Part shown: positions 61,691 to 64,000 of the stretch, piece by piece
Layout of the letters: each line of letters starts with the position of its first letter
Position numbering within the stretch: position 1 is the stretch's first letter
NCBI RefSeq assembly: GCF_900007165.1
Contig: NZ_CYGY02000064.1
Span: 91,145-155,144, forward strand
DNA length: 64,000 bases
Direction of reading: 5' to 3'
Source of the DNA: Paraburkholderia piptadeniae
GTDB taxonomy: Bacteria; Pseudomonadota; Gammaproteobacteria; Burkholderiales; Burkholderiaceae
Position numbers and translations under genes: made by a program
Notes under the pieces: generated by a model
What the model saw: the letters and a program-made list of their open reading frames with translations, nothing else
What the model was told of the DNA's origin: nothing
Databases searched by the model: none

Positions 61691-61813
61691 TCGATGCGGC
61701 GCGGTGGTGCGGGAGCGCGCCGCGCCGCTGCGTGTCGGAGCAGAGGATGATCGGCGCGGCGCCGTGCGCCGCATCCGGCCCCGCTATGCGGCCGTATCGG
61801 TAGGAACCCCGAC

Positions 61814-61940
61814 TTGGCTTTTGGGCTTTTTCCGGTCTAGAATAGCACGACCGTTCGAAATTGCCGTCATCGCCATCGGGGAGCGATATCCTCGATATCA
61901 AGCAATCCCGGGCGGCTCCCGCGGAGGCTATCGCTATAAT
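61814..61940 (+). promoter_or_regulatory. Two candidate promoters of etfBA
   Basis: TTGGCT (61814-61819) and TAGAAT (61838-61843) are 18 bp apart, and a perfect TATAAT lies at 61935-61940 without a good -35. Between them is GATATC-3 nt-GATATC (61885-61899), a possible operator. Promoter activity is inferred only. Confidence 0.45.
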
Positions 61941-61980
61941 GTCCGTCGGGTTGACGTATTCGTAACTTTGGAGCGTGTGC

Positions 61981-62730
61981 ATGAAAATCCTGGTGCCAGT
62001 CAAAAGAGTGGTTGACTACAACGTGAAGGTCCGCGTGAAGTCGGACAACACGGGAGTCGACATCGCGAACGTGAAGATGTCGATGAATCCGTTCGACGAG
62101 ATTGCCGTCGAAGAGGCCGTGCGCCTGAAGGAAGCGGGTGTCGCTAGTGAGGTCATTGCTGTTTCATGCGGCGTCACGCAGTGCCAGGAAACGCTGCGTA
62201 CGGCGCTGGCGATCGGCGCGGATCGCGCGGTCCTCATCGAATCGAATGAAGACCTGCAGCCGCTGGCGGTGGCCAAGCTGCTCAAGGCGCTGGTCGACAG
62301 GGAACAGCCTTCGCTGGTGATCCTCGGCAAGCAGGCCATCGACGACGACTCGAACCAGACGGGCCAGATGCTCGCCGCGCTGGCGGGTCTGCCGCAGGCG
62401 ACGTTTGCATCGAAGGTCGTAGTGGCCGATGGCAAGGCGACGGTGTCGCGTGAAGTCGATGGCGGCGCGGAAACGCTGTCGCTGAAGCTGCCCGCTGTCG
62501 TGACGACGGATCTGCGCCTCAACGAGCCGCGCTATGTCACGCTGCCCAACATCATGAAGGCGAAGAAGAAGCCGCTTGAGACCGTGAAGCCCGAAGACCT
62601 GGGCGTCGATGTGACGCCGCGTCTGAAGACGCTGAAGGTCAGTGAGCCGCCCAAGCGCTCCGCCGGCGTGAAGGTGCCGGACGTGAAGACGCTGGTCGAG
62701 AAGCTCAAGACGGAAGCCAAGGTGCTTTGA
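61981..62730 (+). CDS. etfB: Electron transfer flavoprotein beta subunit
   Basis: 249 residues. MKILVPVKRVVDYNVKVRV, NPFDEIAVEEAVRLKE and GADRAVLIE are family features; AMP binds in this subunit. It passes electrons from acyl-CoA dehydrogenases to the quinone pool through ETF-QO. GGAG lies about eight bases before the ATG. EtfA follows by 35 bp. Confidence 0.96.
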   Translation: MKILVPVKRVVDYNVKVRVKSDNTGVDIANVKMSMNPFDEIAVEEAVRLKEAGVASEVIAVSCGVTQCQETLRTALAIGADRAVLIESNEDLQPLAVAKLLKALVDREQPSLVILGKQAIDDDSNQTGQMLAALAGLPQATFASKVVVADGKATVSREVDGGAETLSLKLPAVVTTDLRLNEPRYVTLPNIMKAKKKPLETVKPEDLGVDVTPRLKTLKVSEPPKRSAGVKVPDVKTLVEKLKTEAKVL

Positions 62731-62765
62731 TCGACGCGAATTTACGGAAAGCGGAGACGAATGAA

Positions 62766-63701
62766 ATGACGATTCTGGTAATTGCTGAACACGACAACGC
62801 GTCGATCAAGGCCGCGACGCTGAACACGGTCGCTGCCGCACAGAAGATCGGTGGCGACATTCATGTGCTGGTCGCGGGCCACAACGCACAGGCAGCCGCG
62901 GAAGCTGCATCGAAGATTGCAGGCGTCGCGAAAGTGCTGCTCGCCGACGCGCCGCAACTCGAAGCGGGCCTGGCGGAAAACGTCGAGGCGACGGTGCTGA
63001 ACATCGCGAAGGACTACTCGCACATCCTTGCGCCCGCGACGGCCTACGGCAAGAACATCGCGCCGCGCATTGCCGCGAAACTCGACGTCGCGCAGATCAG
63101 CGACATCACGGCCGTCGATAGCGCCGACACGTTCGAACGCCCGATCTACGCGGGCAACGCGATCGCGATCGTGCAATCGGCCGACCCGGTCAAGGTCATC
63201 ACGGTGCGCGCAACGGGCTTCGACCCGGTCGCGGCGGAAGGCGGCAGCGCGTCGGTCGAGAAGATCGAAGCCGCAGCCGATGCGGGCGTCTCGCAGTTCG
63301 TGAGCCGTGAAGTCACGAAGCTGGACCGTCCGGAACTGACCAGCGCAAACATCATCGTATCGGGTGGCCGTGGTCTGGGCAGCGGCGAGAACTACACGAA
63401 GGTGCTCGAGCCTTTGGCCGACAAGCTGGGTGCAGCAATGGGCGCCTCGCGCGCAGCCGTCGATGCGGGCTACGTGCCGAACGACTACCAGGTCGGCCAG
63501 ACGGGCAAGATCGTCGCGCCGCAGCTGTACATCGCGGTGGGCATTTCGGGTGCGATCCAGCACCTGGCGGGCATGAAGGACTCGAAGGTGATCGTCGCGA
63601 TCAACAAGGACGAAGAGGCGCCGATCTTCAGCGTCGCGGACTATGGTCTCGTCGGCGATCTGTTCACGCTCGTGCCGGAACTGGTGAACGCACTCGGCTG
63701 A
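62766..63701 (+). CDS. etfA: Electron transfer flavoprotein alpha subunit
   Basis: 311 residues carrying the FAD site: SGGRGLGSGENYTKVLEPLA and GYVPNDYQVGQTGKIVAPQL, then AVGISGAIQHLAGMKDS. It pairs with EtfB and serves the acyl-CoA dehydrogenase gene that follows. GGAG nine bases upstream of ATG 62766 supports the start. Confidence 0.96.
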   Translation: MTILVIAEHDNASIKAATLNTVAAAQKIGGDIHVLVAGHNAQAAAEAASKIAGVAKVLLADAPQLEAGLAENVEATVLNIAKDYSHILAPATAYGKNIAPRIAAKLDVAQISDITAVDSADTFERPIYAGNAIAIVQSADPVKVITVRATGFDPVAAEGGSASVEKIEAAADAGVSQFVSREVTKLDRPELTSANIIVSGGRGLGSGENYTKVLEPLADKLGAAMGASRAAVDAGYVPNDYQVGQTGKIVAPQLYIAVGISGAIQHLAGMKDSKVIVAINKDEEAPIFSVADYGLVGDLFTLVPELVNALG

Positions 63702-63747
63702 TAGAACACCGCGCCGCATGACGGCGCACGACAGTCAGGCACCAGAC

Positions 63748-63786
63748 AAAGGGGCGCGAGGATGTTGAATCCAGCGCCCCTTTTTT
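63748..63786 (+). terminator. Terminator after etfBA
   Basis: AAAGGGGCGC (63748-63757), a 16-base loop, GCGCCCCTTTTTT. The acyl-CoA dehydrogenase start lies 25 bp later, so that gene is probably partly uncoupled from etfBA or depends on readthrough. Confidence 0.85.
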
Positions 63787-63810
63787 ATCGAAGTCGTGGA
63801 GGAGGCACAA

Positions 63811-64000
63811 ATGAGCTACACGGCACCCATCAAGGACATGATGTTCGTGATGCGGGAACTGGCGGGGCTTGACGACGTCGCTGCATTGCCTGGCTTCGAA
63901 GAAGCCGGCCTTGAAACGGCTCAGGCCGTGATCGAAGAATCCGCGAAACTGTGCGGCGAAGTGCTGGCGCCGCTGAACGTAGAAGGCGACCGGAACCCGA
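63811..64000 (+). CDS. Acyl-CoA dehydrogenase, N-terminal part (cut by window end)
   Basis: 63 residues before the window ends. MSYTAPIKDMMFVMRELAGL and AQAVIEESAKLCGEVLAPLN match the N-terminus of the long acyl-CoA dehydrogenases (about 595 residues) found beside etfBA in Burkholderia-group genomes. It would feed electrons to EtfAB. GGAGGAGG before the ATG is a strong ribosome site. Confidence 0.85.
   Translation, partial: MSYTAPIKDMMFVMRELAGLDDVAALPGFEEAGLETAQAVIEESAKLCGEVLAPLNVEGDRNP

Noticed and set aside
61691..61770. GC-rich inverted repeats after metQ as a terminator
   Set aside because: Stem potential exists (GCGGCGCGG with its complement), but no U-tract follows, so I did not call a terminator.
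1..64000. CRISPR arrays, insertion sequences, prophage genes, tRNA genes
   Set aside because: No regularly spaced repeats, transposase or integrase motifs, or tRNA cloverleaf sequences were seen on either strand.

Overview
The window is a GC-rich bacterial chromosome segment whose gene content and order fit a betaproteobacterium of the Burkholderia sensu lato group (Paraburkholderia/Caballeronia-like). The placement rests on the gyrA ... serC-pheA-hisC-tyrA-aroA-cmk-rpsA-ihfB-lapA-lapB-ugd-hldA-hldD-comEA-cysM order, an NAD-dependent Fds-type formate dehydrogenase, a DUF2968 protein, and a tmRNA whose tag reads ANDDTFALAA. No species call is possible by eye. All coordinates, starts and residue numbers were derived by reading the sequence; no database search was run.

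Layout. Positions 1-7.9 kb hold the tail of a probable flavoprotein followed by a minus-strand purine-base salvage and catabolism set: xdhA-xdhB-xdhC (xanthine dehydrogenase and its maturation factor), an adenosine-deaminase-family protein that looks more like an adenine deaminase, and guanine deaminase. Together they would convert adenine and guanine through hypoxanthine and xanthine to urate. Positions 8.3-24 kb are accessory and housekeeping singles: dsbB, an amidase, a CPA2-type antiporter, a class I glutamine amidotransferase with a long Pro/Ala-rich extension, a DUF2968 protein, an unknown single-pass membrane protein, a GNAT acetyltransferase, a citrate-transporter-like MFS gene broken by one in-frame amber codon, a TPR/glycosyltransferase-like protein, a SmtB-like zinc sensor with its CDF exporter behind a perfect operator palindrome, and an aromatic-ring-type FAD monooxygenase.

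Positions 24-30.5 kb carry fdsGBAD (soluble NAD-dependent molybdenum formate dehydrogenase, without an fdsC gene inside the operon), divergent from a ModE-like/PBP-like regulator. Positions 30.6-35 kb carry small secreted proteins, an orphan PAAR protein, tmRNA (ssrA) with a 20-bp palindrome over its likely promoter, gph, ubiG and an OmpA-family protein. Positions 35.4-54.8 kb are core genome: gyrA, a DUF2059 protein, serine/aromatic amino acid synthesis (serC, pheA, hisC, tyrA, aroA), cmk, rpsA, ihfB, the LPS-assembly pair lapA-lapB, ugd, the heptose genes hldA and hldD, a periplasmic ComEA-like protein, and cysM. Positions 54.9-64 kb contain mltB, a histone-deacetylase-family/enoyl-CoA-hydratase gene pair, a monoacylglycerol-lipase-like hydrolase, the metNIQ methionine importer, etfBA, and the start of an acyl-CoA dehydrogenase.

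I found no CRISPR array, insertion sequence, prophage or tRNA gene. Nothing here looks like a wholly new system. The best leads are regulatory or degenerative: the amber-interrupted MFS gene, the ribosome-site-sequestering terminator hairpin in front of tyrA, the palindromes at the zinc-efflux operon and at ssrA, and the missing fdsC.
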